A DNA stretch of 56,211 bases, from assembly GCA_030605795.1 (NCBI GenBank), contig JAUWHR010000092.1, forward strand, positions 1 to 56,211, in the 5' to 3' direction. Below the pieces are notes generated by a model. The model was not told the DNA's origin and did not search any database. It worked only from the letters and a program-made list of their open reading frames with translations. Origin of the DNA: Anaerolineae bacterium. Its GTDB lineage: Bacteria > Chloroflexota > Anaerolineae > Anaerolineales > E44-bin32. The translations under genes were made by a program, and so were the position numbers. This document shows positions 24,778-33,834 of the stretch, piece after piece (positions within the stretch are counted from its first letter, which is position 1; each line of letters begins with the position of its first letter).

Positions 24778-26967
24778 TTATGACCGCCGATTACGATGAT
24801 CGGAGGTTCTCTTCCCCCGACTGCGTCCTCCCGATCGACGGCTTGGCGGTCGATCGTGCTCGAGCGCCTCCTCCGGAGTCCATCCTTCCAATACCGCCCG
24901 GCGGGAGAGGCGAATTTTGCCTTCGTGATCGATATTAGTCACCATTACCGTGATCTCAGCACCGACCCGGGTAACATCCCCGACTCGCTCCACATGTTCC
25001 GTGTTCAACTGCGATATATGCACCAAGCCGTCAGTCTTAGGTAATATTTCGACAAAGGCGCCAAAATCAGTTATCCGCACCACTCGACCAGTGTAGATAC
25101 GACCAATGATCGCTTCTTCAGTGAGACTCTCGATCATCTCTTGTGCCTTTTTAGCGCTCGGTCCATCTACAGCTGCGATATACACCTTGCCATCGTCCTC
25201 GATGTCAATCCTCACCCCAGTCTCTTCCTGAATCTGTCGGATGATCTTCCCACCCGGCCCAATAACCGCGCCGATTTTTTCGGGGTCTATTTTTAGCACG
25301 CTCATGCGTGGCGCATGGGATTTAAGCTCCGGACGCGGTTCAGGGATGCAGTCCTGGATCTTGTCTAAGATATGCATGCGGGCATCATGTGCTTGGGCCA
25401 ATGCCTGGGACATAATTGTGGGTGTGATTCCTTGAATCTTGATATCCATCTGCAGCGCGGTGATGCCATCTCGTGTGCCGGCAACCTTGAAATCCATGTC
25501 ACCCAAATGATCCTCGATACCCAGGATGTCGGTCAGGATGGCATAGCGATCGCCTTCCATGATCAACCCCATAGCGACACCACTCACCGGCGCTCGGATT
25601 GGTACCCCTGTATCAAGCAGCGCCAGCGTTGAACCACAAACTGAGGCCATCGAGGTTGATCCATTCGAAGATAGCACCTCCGATACTAGGCGCATGGTAT
25701 AGGGGAAATCATCCAGTGTTGGCAGGACTGGCACCAGCGCTCGCTCGGCCAGGACACCGTGTCCTATTTCTCGTCTTGATGCGCCTCGTAAGAAACGCGT
25801 TTCACCGACGGAAAATGGGGGGAAATTGTAGTGGTGCATGTAGCGCTTTTCATCAACCGGCGACAACCCATCTAGCTCCTGTCGCTCACGTGGGGTGCCA
25901 AGGGTCGCCAAAGTCAGCACTTGTGTTTCACCGCGGGTGAAAAGACCAGAACCATGAGCGCGTGGGCTAAGGTCAATCTCCGCGTCAATCTGCCGAATTT
26001 CGTTTGTGGTTCGTCCGTCGGGGCGCAAGCCGTGCTCCAGAATCCGCGCCCGGACCTCAGATCTATGGATATCCCCAAAAGCTTCGCATACTAAGTTCTT
26101 ATCAAAGCCGCCTTCCCCCGCCAGTGCAGCGACCATTTCATCCCGCAATTCATTTAACGCCTGGTCCAACTCTGCCTTTGAGTAAACCTGCGCTGCGAGA
26201 TCCTTTAACTGCTCACCAATCCACGACTGCACCGCGCCTTTGACCTCCTCGGGTAATTTAAAAGACGGGTAATCGCACTTGGGCCTGCCGATCGTGGTCC
26301 GCATCTCATCCTGCAGGTCGATGAACGGTTGCATGGCGCGATGACCGGCTTCGATCGCCGCTACCATCGTTTCCTCACTAACATCATTAGCGTTGCATTC
26401 AACCATTAAGATCGCTTCGCGAGTTCCGGCCACACGTAGATCGAGATCAGAGGCGCTTGTTTCACTGTATGTCGAGTTAAATATGAACTCGCCGTTTCTC
26501 TGTGCGACGCGAATCGCAGCCACCGGACCGCCGAAGGGAACATCAGAGATAGTCAGCGCAGCAGAGGCGCCTATGATTCCCAGCACATCGATCGGCGTCT
26601 CCCCATCAGAGGACAGTGCATACAGGATAACCTGGACGTCATTTTTCATATCCTTGGGAAAAAGCGGACGGATCGGTCGATCCACCAACCTAGCGATCAG
26701 TATAGCCGCCTCGGATGGTCGGCCCTCACGCCGAAAGAAAGAACCGGGGATACGTCCACCAGCATACAGACGCTCCTCGTAATCCACCCGCAGAGGGAAG
26801 AACGTGATGCCCTCCCGAGGTGTCTTGTCCATGGTGGCTGTCGCCAGCAGGACTGTGTCGCCCTGACGAATGGTAAGCGCACCGCCAGCCTGTCCGGCAA
26901 GCTTGCCAGTCTCGATCGTAATGGCTTTTCCATCCACTACAGTACTAAATTGTTTTGCTTCTATCAT
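24778..26967 (-). CDS. pnp: Polyribonucleotide nucleotidyltransferase (PNPase)
   Basis: PNPase degrades RNA 3' to 5' using phosphate. From ATG 26967 (GGGAGGG eight bases upstream) it has 729 residues. It has two RNase PH-like cores (about 10-145 and 310-540), an α-helical linker, a KH domain (about 548-610, with [21 protein letters not shown]) and an S1 domain (about 615-690, [20 protein letters not shown]). The second core contains [26 protein letters not shown] text in the first half and [19 protein letters not shown] in the second. The tail is basic ([11 protein letters not shown]). It lies downstream of rpsO, the usual order. Confidence 0.96.
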   Translation of the reverse strand: MIEAKQFSTVVDGKAITIETGKLAGQAGGALTIRQGDTVLLATATMDKTPREGITFFPLRVDYEERLYAGGRIPGSFFRREGRPSEAAILIARLVDRPIRPLFPKDMKNDVQVILYALSSDGETPIDVLGIIGASAALTISDVPFGGPVAAIRVAQRNGEFIFNSTYSETSASDLDLRVAGTREAILMVECNANDVSEETMVAAIEAGHRAMQPFIDLQDEMRTTIGRPKCDYPSFKLPEEVKGAVQSWIGEQLKDLAAQVYSKAELDQALNELRDEMVAALAGEGGFDKNLVCEAFGDIHRSEVRARILEHGLRPDGRTTNEIRQIDAEIDLSPRAHGSGLFTRGETQVLTLATLGTPRERQELDGLSPVDEKRYMHHYNFPPFSVGETRFLRGASRREIGHGVLAERALVPVLPTLDDFPYTMRLVSEVLSSNGSTSMASVCGSTLALLDTGVPIRAPVSGVAMGLIMEGDRYAILTDILGIEDHLGDMDFKVAGTRDGITALQMDIKIQGITPTIMSQALAQAHDARMHILDKIQDCIPEPRPELKSHAPRMSVLKIDPEKIGAVIGPGGKIIRQIQEETGVRIDIEDDGKVYIAAVDGPSAKKAQEMIESLTEEAIIGRIYTGRVVRITDFGAFVEILPKTDGLVHISQLNTEHVERVGDVTRVGAEITVMVTNIDHEGKIRLSRRAVLEGWTPEEALEHDRPPSRRSGGRSRGKRTSDHRNRRS

Positions 26968-27293
26968 GGGAAATTCCCTCCCCACCACAAGCCCGCGTGG
27001 GTTAGGGACTGGAGTGCGGCCGCCAGCAGACGATTAATACACGCCTGACGGACGTGCTCCAATACCCAACCCATCCTGCGAGACATGGCATACTATATAT
27101 ATTATTGAATATACTGAAAAAAGCTGTCGCCAGCAGTAAAAGGGGTTATATGCACCGCTCCCTTTCTCGCGCTTTGGCTTTTTCAGCGAAGTCATTACTT
27201 GTATCTGATTTATCGGCAAGTGTGATCTGCCAGGCATCAATAAAGATGAGCAGATGACCAACATCGCATCATCCACTCGCCTAATCCGAGGAC
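26968..27293. other. 326-bp rpsO-pnp spacer, probable pnp leader
   Basis: This region has no gene. On the minus strand it holds CTGCTGGCGACAGC followed by six T, a short terminator-like element near 27115-27135, and an AT-rich tract with TATATATAGT around 27092-27108 that could contain a pnp promoter. A processing site would be expected from other bacteria but cannot be shown. Confidence 0.35.
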
Positions 27294-27566
27294 CTACTTG
27301 CGACGGATGCCCAAACGCTCGGTTAGCGCTAAGTAGGCGGCTACATCCTTACGCTTCAGGTAGGAAAGATGTTTCCTCCGTTGCCCCACCATTTTCAACA
27401 GGCCCCTTCTGGATGACTCGTCGTGCTTATGAATCTGCAGATGTCCTGTCAACTGCTGGATACGACGGGTGAGAATTGCGACCTGTACTTCTGGTGATCC
27501 AGTATCGTTCTCATGCCGATGAGACTCACCGATTAATTGACTCTTTTCTTCTTTTGTCAGCGCCAT
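27294..27566 (-). CDS. rpsO: 30S ribosomal protein uS15
   Basis: This 90-residue protein of the small subunit has the diagnostic text [22 protein letters not shown] (residues about 11-32), [29 protein letters not shown] (about 46-74) and a C-terminal [10 protein letters not shown]. The start is ATG 27566 with GGAGCAG upstream; eight extra in-frame residues further upstream are not part of the family. A promoter lies in the 3' end of the preceding gene, and pnp follows. Confidence 0.96.
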   Translation of the reverse strand: MALTKEEKSQLIGESHRHENDTGSPEVQVAILTRRIQQLTGHLQIHKHDESSRRGLLKMVGQRRKHLSYLKRKDVAAYLALTERLGIRRK

Positions 27567-27645
27567 GACTTCTGCTCCTAAGCAGGTCACCCAGTGGGCA
27601 GTCAGGATTTAATTACAACAAAAAACCGCCTACCAGTCTAGTCAT

Positions 27646-28461
27646 TTACGATGGGGGAATTATACCAGTCTGATTCTTGGCCGACAAGGCTTGCTTTAGC
27701 AGCTCTCGTTGGCGTTCCGGGAAATGTTCCAAGGATACTCGAATCATACGCTGGGTTCCAGGGATCGCACACGCTAACTCATCCAACAGAAAACGAGCTG
27801 CTTCAGGGGGGCTGCGTCTGGTAAGTGTGCGCAACAGTGTGTAGAGGACTTGGCGCGATTCTCCTCGAGCCATTTCGGAGACACCAGATAAAAGACGAAA
27901 TACAGTGGGTAAATCTTCAAAAGCTGGGTCCCCGGACGCCGATTGAAGGGCCATTAGAGCGAACAATCGCAGCCGCCGGTGAGTTGAGCCAAGCCAAACA
28001 GACACTCTTTCGAGGAACGCAGCCGGATCAGCTTCACGTAAACCGACCAAACCCTGGCTTGCGAGCTCAGTCAACACCGCTCGGTCATCACAATTCGGCA
28101 CCCGGGTCTCCGCCCACTGAGCAACCTCCGACTGCCGTATTCCACCGAGGATGTCCGAGGCCAGCAGTCGAGTTTCACGATACCCAGCATCCCACAGGGC
28201 TGTAGCAGTCGGTAGCATTAGAGCTGGTTTCTCTTGAGTATGTGAACACAATCCGTGGCTCAGTGCTCGTAGCACCGGTCGGGGGACATTGAAAACCCAA
28301 GCTGTATCCTCGACGCCCCCCGAAGCAGCCAACCTACGCGTGCGATCGGCGTAGAAATCCAGTATATCCAGGCACTGCCGTTTCAATGCCACCGGGTCTC
28401 CCAACAACGTCAGTAAATCTTCCACCTGCTGCCTGAGGCGTTCAGGGTTGACCGCTGGCAT
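27646..28461 (-). CDS. HEAT-like helical protein, possibly AlkD-related
   Basis: The function is unknown. The 271-residue protein is almost wholly α-helical, with repeated ~35-residue helix pairs (for example ATALWDAGYRETRLLASDIL, LERVSVWLGSTHRRLRLFAL and EAARFLLDELACAIPGTQRM). It has several Trp/Arg-rich helices, resembling HEAT-like DNA alkylation-repeat proteins. No catalytic Asp/Trp arrangement can be assigned safely. It follows proS by 14 bases on the same strand and may be cotranscribed. Its 3' end contains the rpsO promoter. A plain HEAT-repeat scaffold is the alternative reading. Confidence 0.5.
   Translation of the reverse strand: MPAVNPERLRQQVEDLLTLLGDPVALKRQCLDILDFYADRTRRLAASGGVEDTAWVFNVPRPVLRALSHGLCSHTQEKPALMLPTATALWDAGYRETRLLASDILGGIRQSEVAQWAETRVPNCDDRAVLTELASQGLVGLREADPAAFLERVSVWLGSTHRRLRLFALMALQSASGDPAFEDLPTVFRLLSGVSEMARGESRQVLYTLLRTLTRRSPPEAARFLLDELACAIPGTQRMIRVSLEHFPERQRELLKQALSAKNQTGIIPPS
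27659..27687 (-). promoter_or_regulatory. rpsO promoter
   Basis: On the minus strand TTGTCG, 17 bases, TATAAT, inside the last codons of the upstream gene, about 93 bases before the rpsO ATG. Confidence 0.7.
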
Positions 28462-28475
28462 CTGTGATTCCTCAT

Positions 28476-29909
28476 CTAGTACCCGCGAGCGAAGATCGCT
28501 CGCTCAGTAGCAGGTTTTTCACAATGGATGCAAATCCCATCGCCACTATGCTCGTCCAGCGGTATACAGCGTATCGTGGCTCTGGTCTGTTGCTTGATTT
28601 CCGCCTCGCAGCCAGCGTCACCACACCACCAAACATCAGCCCACCCACCCTCAACAACCTGCTTGAATTCCTCAAAATCCTTAGGCTCATGCTTGTTCGC
28701 CTGGAGAAACGCCTTTGCCCGTTGATAGATTGAGGTTTGGATGTCGTCTAAAAGCTCAGTAAGCACGCTAGCTAGCCCCTGCTGATTGACAGTCCGTCTC
28801 CCTTCCCTCCCAGGTTGGTCGCGTCTCGCCAGGACTACCGTTCCTTTGGCCACGTCCCTCGGACCTATCTCGATCCGAACGGGCACGCCACGTAGTTCCC
28901 AATCGTTGAACTTATAGCCAGGGGTCATCCCCTCCCGATCATCGAGCTTGACCCTAATTTCGGATAAGTTTGCTCTGATTGAATCAATCGTTTCCATCAC
29001 ATCGCGACGCTCATCCTCATTTTTAAAGATTGGCACAATCACTGCCTGATAAGGCGCTAATCGTGGGGGCAAGATTAACCCTTGGTCGTCGCCATGCACC
29101 ATGATAATGGCGCCGATAAAGCGCGTCGACAAACCCCAGGAGGTCGTCCAGCAATACTGCTGAGTGTTCTCCTGATCCAGGTAGCGGATGTTGAACGCGC
29201 GGGCAAAGTTTTGTCCCAGGTTGTGGGATGTTCCGGCCTGCAAGGCTCGGGTGTCGCCCATCATGGCTTCGATGCTGAAAGATTGCTTCGCCCCGGCGAA
29301 CTTTTCGCTGTCACTCTTACGCCCTTTGACCACCGGCACAGCGGCCTCGTTCTCGGCGAAGTCAGCATAGACTTCAAGCATTCGTAATGTCTCGGCCATA
29401 CCCTCTTCCTCGGTGGCATGAGCTGTATGACCCTCCTGCCAATAGAACTCCGTAGTACGCAAGAAGAGCTTGGTACGCATCTCCCAACGGACGACGCTGT
29501 TCCAAAGGTTGATCAGCACCGGCAGATCGCGGTAGGATTTGATCCACTTGGCATACATGTGGCCGATGATGGTTTCCGATGTCGGCCGGACGATCAGCGG
29601 CTCCTCTAGTTCCTCGCCACCACCGATTGTCACCACAGCAAGTTCCGGAGAAAAACCTTCCACATGCTCCCGCTCTCGTTCCATGAAACTACTCGGTATT
29701 AAGAGAGGGAAAGCAGCGTTCATATGCCCGGTGGCTTTGAACCGCTGGTCGAGAGCTGCCTGGATGTTCTCCCACAGCGCCCAGCCGTACGGTCGGATCA
29801 CCATGCAGCCGCGCACTGGCGCGTAGTCAGCCAGTTCCGCCCGTAGCACCAATCGGTTGTACCATTCGGAAAAATTATCTGAACGGGAAGGTAATCGCTC
29901 TTTTGCCAT
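28476..29909 (-). CDS. proS: Prolyl-tRNA synthetase, archaeal/eukaryotic-type (ProS type 3)
   Basis: This enzyme charges tRNA-Pro. The 477-residue length and the absence of the bacterial editing insert place it in the short archaeal/eukaryotic-like group. The start is ATG 29909 with TGAGGATC upstream. Class II motif 1 region is RGCMVIRPYGWALWENIQ (about 35-52), motif 2 is RWEMRTKLFLRTTEFYWQEGHTAH (about 133-156, in parts), and motif 3 is WGLSTRFIGAIIMVHGDDQG (about 255-274). The C-terminal zinc-like domain has ICIHCEKPATERAIFARGY with the family's aromatic last residue. A 9-residue extension upstream is not conserved. Confidence 0.95.
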   Translation of the reverse strand: MAKERLPSRSDNFSEWYNRLVLRAELADYAPVRGCMVIRPYGWALWENIQAALDQRFKATGHMNAAFPLLIPSSFMEREREHVEGFSPELAVVTIGGGEELEEPLIVRPTSETIIGHMYAKWIKSYRDLPVLINLWNSVVRWEMRTKLFLRTTEFYWQEGHTAHATEEEGMAETLRMLEVYADFAENEAAVPVVKGRKSDSEKFAGAKQSFSIEAMMGDTRALQAGTSHNLGQNFARAFNIRYLDQENTQQYCWTTSWGLSTRFIGAIIMVHGDDQGLILPPRLAPYQAVIVPIFKNEDERRDVMETIDSIRANLSEIRVKLDDREGMTPGYKFNDWELRGVPVRIEIGPRDVAKGTVVLARRDQPGREGRRTVNQQGLASVLTELLDDIQTSIYQRAKAFLQANKHEPKDFEEFKQVVEGGWADVWWCGDAGCEAEIKQQTRATIRCIPLDEHSGDGICIHCEKPATERAIFARGY

Positions 29910-30041
29910 ATTGATCCTCACACAGCTTGTCCACATCTCCCAGGCGAGTTATGATGGCTCTACCGATTTCAATTAGCCGGTATGTAGGTTCACCAACCTT
30001 CGGCATTGAGCCGCCGAAGATGATCCCAATCAGTTTGCCTC

Positions 30042-31109
30042 TCACTCGGTGTTCAATCTTCTGGAAACGGCTTTTGCCACCGGGTCGAGCCAGACCTGGT
30101 CTAGTTGTTCTGCCCGCGTCTCAAGCAGTGGATCTGGAGAGGCGGCCAACAAGTCAACCCATTCTTGAAGGAATCGCCACATCAGGGCATGATCCCACAA
30201 GAGCTTCCACTCGTCCTCTTTCCAGCGCACGCCATTGCTAGCTGCCATGCCCTCTCGGTAGTATTTGATAATTTCCTCTTGGCTAAGCGGGAGCGTGTCG
30301 AACAACCACGCGCTCTTATTGATAAAAACCAACAGGTCGATCACCCCCGGTCCAACCCCGGTCATTTGCCAATCATAGACGACCTGGCTCCCATCCTTCA
30401 GGATCGCAATATTACCCGGCCAATAATCACCGTGCAACAACGTGCTCGGTTGATGCAGCAGTGGTGTAGCAATCCGGTCAGCTTGCATCGTTAGGGTCGC
30501 CAGCACCTGCATTCGCTCAGGCACACTTGCCAGCGGCTCCGGTTGGGCTTGAGTCACGATCCGCTCGATCGCCTGGGCCGCCGCGGTCACATGCACCTCG
30601 AAATCCGCCCCGAGCGGACGACTCAGCCAACGAAAGACGCTTAAGTCCGATCCCAACCCCCAAAATCGGTCGTGCAAACGTGTGAGCGTCTCGATCGCCG
30701 TGCGGTAATCTTCTGCATTCCATTGCGAAGGATCACGGACTGATCGGATTGTCTCCAAAATCAGCCAATCCCCCACCGGCGAAGCCGCGATCAAGGCGGG
30801 GGTGGATAACGGCAGATGACTGGCCAGCGATTGATATACCCCTAGTTCTCGCCGCCCTGCCCCAGCCAGGCCTGTACGTGTCGTGCCGCGCGTTTCCTTA
30901 ATCACAAGCTGGCAGACGCCTGGTCCAGTTCGCGCAGTGTATTTAACTTCTATCCCCCGCACCCGGCCAATGGCCGGCCATCGAAAGGGAATGGTTTTAG
31001 GTCGGACTTGGGCTACCTTTATCGATGTGTCTTCCAAATACCGGCGCAGTCCAGCCGTTAAATCGGCGATACTAAACGGCCATTCCCAATCATTATTGGT
31101 TTGGGCCAC
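30042..31109 (-). CDS. Aminoglycoside-phosphotransferase-like kinase
   Basis: This cytoplasmic small-molecule kinase of the APH/choline-kinase fold has an unknown substrate. The catalytic loop LLHGDYWPGNIAI (about residues 235-247) and the Mg-binding motif VVYDWQMTGVGPGVIDLLVFI (about 256-276, in parts) are intact. The N-lobe has VKYTARTGPGVCQLVIKETRG with the expected lysine. The best start is GTG 31109, with GGGAGGGG five bases upstream, giving 355 residues. It lies upstream of proS by 130 bases on the same strand. The genome context gives no drug-resistance signal, so a metabolic kinase is more likely. Confidence 0.8.
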   Translation of the reverse strand: MAQTNNDWEWPFSIADLTAGLRRYLEDTSIKVAQVRPKTIPFRWPAIGRVRGIEVKYTARTGPGVCQLVIKETRGTTRTGLAGAGRRELGVYQSLASHLPLSTPALIAASPVGDWLILETIRSVRDPSQWNAEDYRTAIETLTRLHDRFWGLGSDLSVFRWLSRPLGADFEVHVTAAAQAIERIVTQAQPEPLASVPERMQVLATLTMQADRIATPLLHQPSTLLHGDYWPGNIAILKDGSQVVYDWQMTGVGPGVIDLLVFINKSAWLFDTLPLSQEEIIKYYREGMAASNGVRWKEDEWKLLWDHALMWRFLQEWVDLLAASPDPLLETRAEQLDQVWLDPVAKAVSRRLNTE

Positions 31110-31243
31110 GATAACCCCTCCCGCCAAAATACATTTGGTCACCTTTTATCGTTTCTACAAAATCCATGATCTGCGGCAGTTGAAACTGCACCAACATTTT
31201 GCAAAGTCAGCCCTTCGACGGCTTGTCCCTTCGGCAAGGTTGA

Positions 31244-31266
31244 AGGGTTCCGCTCAGAATGACACA
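31244..31266 (-). repeat. Partial copy of the GTCATTCTGAGCG repeat
   Basis: On the minus strand TGTCATTCTGAGCGGAACCC matches one arm of the palindromic element at 33659-33738. A degenerate partner (CCTTCGACGG…) lies on the left at about 31210. Confidence 0.5.
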
Positions 31267-31359
31267 TTATGCTCTTCAATTTCAATCTCTCAACCCGCTG
31301 GCTCTTTATTTTCTAGGTAGTGTATTGGCAAATACCCAGACTCCATAATCAACTCCCCA

Positions 31360-31656
31360 TTACCAATCGCGTTCATAATTACTCTTTAGCTTGTCCAAGA
31401 TCGCCCGTTCAAGGTCAATCCCACTCAGGCTGGACAGCTGCAACAAATATAGGGCGATATCCGCTAATTCAGAAGCCAAGACTTCAGACTCTGGTGGCTC
31501 CTCTAACCATTGGAATAATTCTAGTACTTCAGCAGCCTCAATCACCAACGAGCTTGCCAGATTGCGTGGCGACTGTGGCTTGGGACTGTCAGGCGCATAC
31601 CAACCTTTCGCTTCCACAAAGCGGTGCATTTCGGCAGTCAGTTCAGCTAATTCCAT
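31360..31656 (-). CDS. MazG-like nucleotide pyrophosphohydrolase
   Basis: This 98-residue single-domain, all-α NTP pyrophosphohydrolase is of the MazG-like/iMazG group and probably clears non-canonical dNTPs. The metal-binding pattern ExxE…ExxD is present as EAAEVLELFQW (about residues 40-50) and ELADIALYLLQL (about 63-74). The N-terminal text WYAPDSPKPQSPRNLASSLVIEAAE is typical of the family. The start is ATG 31656 with AAGG upstream; 14 further in-frame residues upstream look non-coding. It sits between metK and the kinase gene. Confidence 0.85.
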   Translation of the reverse strand: MELAELTAEMHRFVEAKGWYAPDSPKPQSPRNLASSLVIEAAEVLELFQWLEEPPESEVLASELADIALYLLQLSSLSGIDLERAILDKLKSNYERDW

Positions 31657-31851
31657 CGACAACACCTTGTAAGAAAAGTAAACCGGCTTCCCGCCCATCT
31701 GGGAAGCCGACCACCACCCGGGTTACCCCGAAAGCCTCAACCAGACCAGCAGAATAGGCAGGTCCTAGTAGGTGGGCATGGGACCGGGATCACGATAAAC
31801 AACATATCTGGATTATAAGGTAAGCCTCAAGGGTTGTCAAAATATGTTCAC

Positions 31852-33078
31852 CTAAGCCACCTGCTCCGCCAAACCCGTAGCTGCCTTGAGAGCTTCCAGC
31901 CGGTCGAGACGTTCCCAGGGAAGGTCGAGGTCATCACGGCCAAAATGACCATAAACAGCAGTCGGCTGAAAGATAGGCCGACGTAGACCGAGATCGCGGA
32001 TGATCGCTCCCGGACGCAGGTCAAAATGTTCTTTAATCAACTGGATGATCTCCTCATCCGGCAAACGACCGGTGCCGAAAGTCTCAACGTTCACCGACAA
32101 CGGATGAGCGACACCGATTGCATAAGCCACCTGAAGTTCACAGCGGTCAGCCAGCCCGGCGGCCACGATATGCTTCGCCACCCAACGGGAAGCGTAGGCG
32201 CCGGAGCGGTCAACCTTGGTGGCGTCCTTGCCGCTGAAGCACCCTCCACCGTGACGCCCCATCCCGCCGTAGGTATCGACGATGACTTTACGACCGGTGA
32301 GCCCAGTGTCGCAGAGCGGCCCTCCCACCACAAAACGACCGGTTGGATTGATGAAGATTTTCAACTTGCTATCCACCATCTCAGTGGGTAGGACAGGCAT
32401 AATTACATTTTTAATAATCGCCTGGCGAATCTCCTCCTGCTCAACCTCCAGCGCGTGTTGGGTACTGACGAGTACTGTATGCACTCTTTTCGGTCTTCCA
32501 TGGCTGTATTCAACCGTTACCTGAGTCTTCCCATCCGGACGCACCCAGGGCAAAAGACCCGTCTTGCGAACTTCAGCCAGCCGCTGAGCGAGGCGATGCG
32601 CCAGATAGATCGGCATCGGCATGAGCGTCTCGGTCTCGGTGCAGGCGTAACCGAACATCATGCCCTGATCGCCGGCTCCGATCGACTCTACCTCTTCGTC
32701 GGTTAACTCGCTGGACCTTACCTCTAAGGCGTGGTTCACACCCTGGGCAATGTCTGGGCTCTGCTTGGTAATAGCCACCTGCACACCACAGGTGTTGCCA
32801 TCGAAACCCTTGGCGCTATCATCAAATCCAATATCGGTGATCACTTTGCGAACAAGTTCGTCATAGTTGATCTGGGCTTTGGTGGTGATCTCGCCCAACA
32901 ACATCACAAAATCCGTCTTGGCCACTGTCTCACAGGCTACACGCGATCGAGGGTCCTGCTCAAGACAAGCGTCAAGCACGGCATCGGAAATCTGATCACA
33001 CATTTTATCCGGATGTCCTTCGGTAACCGACTCGGAAGTGAACAGCAGGCTTGGTGACTCGATAAAAGACAAACTCAT
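31852..33078 (-). CDS. metK: S-adenosylmethionine synthetase
   Basis: The enzyme makes SAM from methionine and ATP in the cytoplasm. The 408-residue protein carries [23 protein letters not shown] at the N-terminus, the ATP motif [12 protein letters not shown] (about residues 132-143), the phosphate-binding [20 protein letters not shown] (about 278-297) and the closing [19 protein letters not shown] 33078 follows AAGGAGGTTGTTGG. The promoter, SAM-I riboswitch and terminator lie directly upstream, so expression should fall when SAM is plentiful. Confidence 0.97.
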   Translation of the reverse strand: MSLSFIESPSLLFTSESVTEGHPDKMCDQISDAVLDACLEQDPRSRVACETVAKTDFVMLLGEITTKAQINYDELVRKVITDIGFDDSAKGFDGNTCGVQVAITKQSPDIAQGVNHALEVRSSELTDEEVESIGAGDQGMMFGYACTETETLMPMPIYLAHRLAQRLAEVRKTGLLPWVRPDGKTQVTVEYSHGRPKRVHTVLVSTQHALEVEQEEIRQAIIKNVIMPVLPTEMVDSKLKIFINPTGRFVVGGPLCDTGLTGRKVIVDTYGGMGRHGGGCFSGKDATKVDRSGAYASRWVAKHIVAAGLADRCELQVAYAIGVAHPLSVNVETFGTGRLPDEEIIQLIKEHFDLRPGAIIRDLGLRRPIFQPTAVYGHFGRDDLDLPWERLDRLEALKAATGLAEQVA

Positions 33079-33091
33079 CCAACAACCTCCT

Positions 33092-33123
33092 TAAAATATC
33101 GCCCCTTCTATACGAGAAGGGGC
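33092..33123 (-). terminator. Intrinsic terminator of the metK SAM riboswitch
   Basis: GCCCCTTCT pairs with AGAAGGGGC (33101-33109 and 33115-33123) and is followed on the minus strand by GATATTTTAAGG. It lies between aptamer and metK ribosome-binding site. Confidence 0.8.
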
Positions 33124-33145
33124 GTTGTCCTCAATATATGCCACC

Positions 33146-33259
<114 letters not shown>

Positions 33260-33286
33260 CTCAAAGGGCTACTCAAATGTTGTCGC

Positions 33287-33315
33287 AATATACCACATGG
33301 GTTGGTAAGTGTCAA
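33287..33315 (-). promoter_or_regulatory. metK promoter
   Basis: On the minus strand TTGACA, 17 bases, TATATT, ending about 30 bases before the SAM-I aptamer. Confidence 0.85.
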
Positions 33316-33324
33316 TTAATAACT

Positions 33325-33357
33325 AGGCGACCGGCACTTGGAAAGTGCCGGTCGCCT
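33325..33357. terminator. Perfect 15-bp hairpin upstream of the metK promoter
   Basis: Arms 33325-33339 and 33343-33357 are exact reverse complements (AGGCGACCGGCACTT) around GGA. There is no T-run on either side, so it may act as a barrier or terminator protecting the promoter region rather than as a classical intrinsic terminator. Confidence 0.5.
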
Positions 33358-33834
33358 AACAAAGGTCAGATAAAATTAGGAGGGGTGTTATCGGTTTATC
33401 CTTTGTAAAAAGTAATGTCCGAACCTGTGGTGTCTCGAGAATATACTCCGGTCTATTATAAGCTTCCATATATTCCTAAGACGATCTATCGAAATTAATG
33501 GTTACTCCACGCCCCATGACCCATGACCCCTTGACAGAGGTCGACACTTCCCTAAAACTGATAGATATAAGAAAATGATAATGGGGATCTCATAAGACGA
33601 CCAAGCCTTATGGAATTACCCTACAAGATTGACGTTGTACGCGAGAGTTATTATGGTTGTCATTCTGAGCGCAGCGAAGAATCTCGCCTCCAAGTAGCCG
33701 GGAGACTCTTCGCTCCGCGAGCTCCGCTCAGAGTGACACGTTCCGTTCGGTTGCGGCTGGAGGCCGCGCTATGAGCAGCTCATATCGGTGTACGTACAAC
33801 GCGATGTGGGTTGTACATATTTAGTCGTAGACAA
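33358..33834. other. 477-bp region upstream of the surface locus
   Basis: This stretch carries the palindromic repeat at 33659-33738 and a second GC-rich inverted segment (GGTTGCGGCTGGAGGCCGCG) near 33750, but no ORF with a start. TTGTAC occurs around 33797-33816 in inverted arrangement. No clear promoter for the following gene was found. Confidence 0.4.
33659..33738. repeat. Palindromic intergenic repeat (GTCATTCTGAGCG type)
   Basis: GTCATTCTGAGCG…GAAGAATCTC (33659-33685) is followed by its near reverse complement GAGACTCTTCGC…CGCTCAGAGTGAC (33711-33737). The same family occurs degenerately near 31250 and, as the GTCATTGCGAG variant, inside both inverted-repeat elements. Confidence 0.7.

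Noticed and set aside
31657..31851. Possible RNA gene between metK and the MazG-like gene.
   Set aside because: No stable hairpin or tRNA/known RNA motif was seen.
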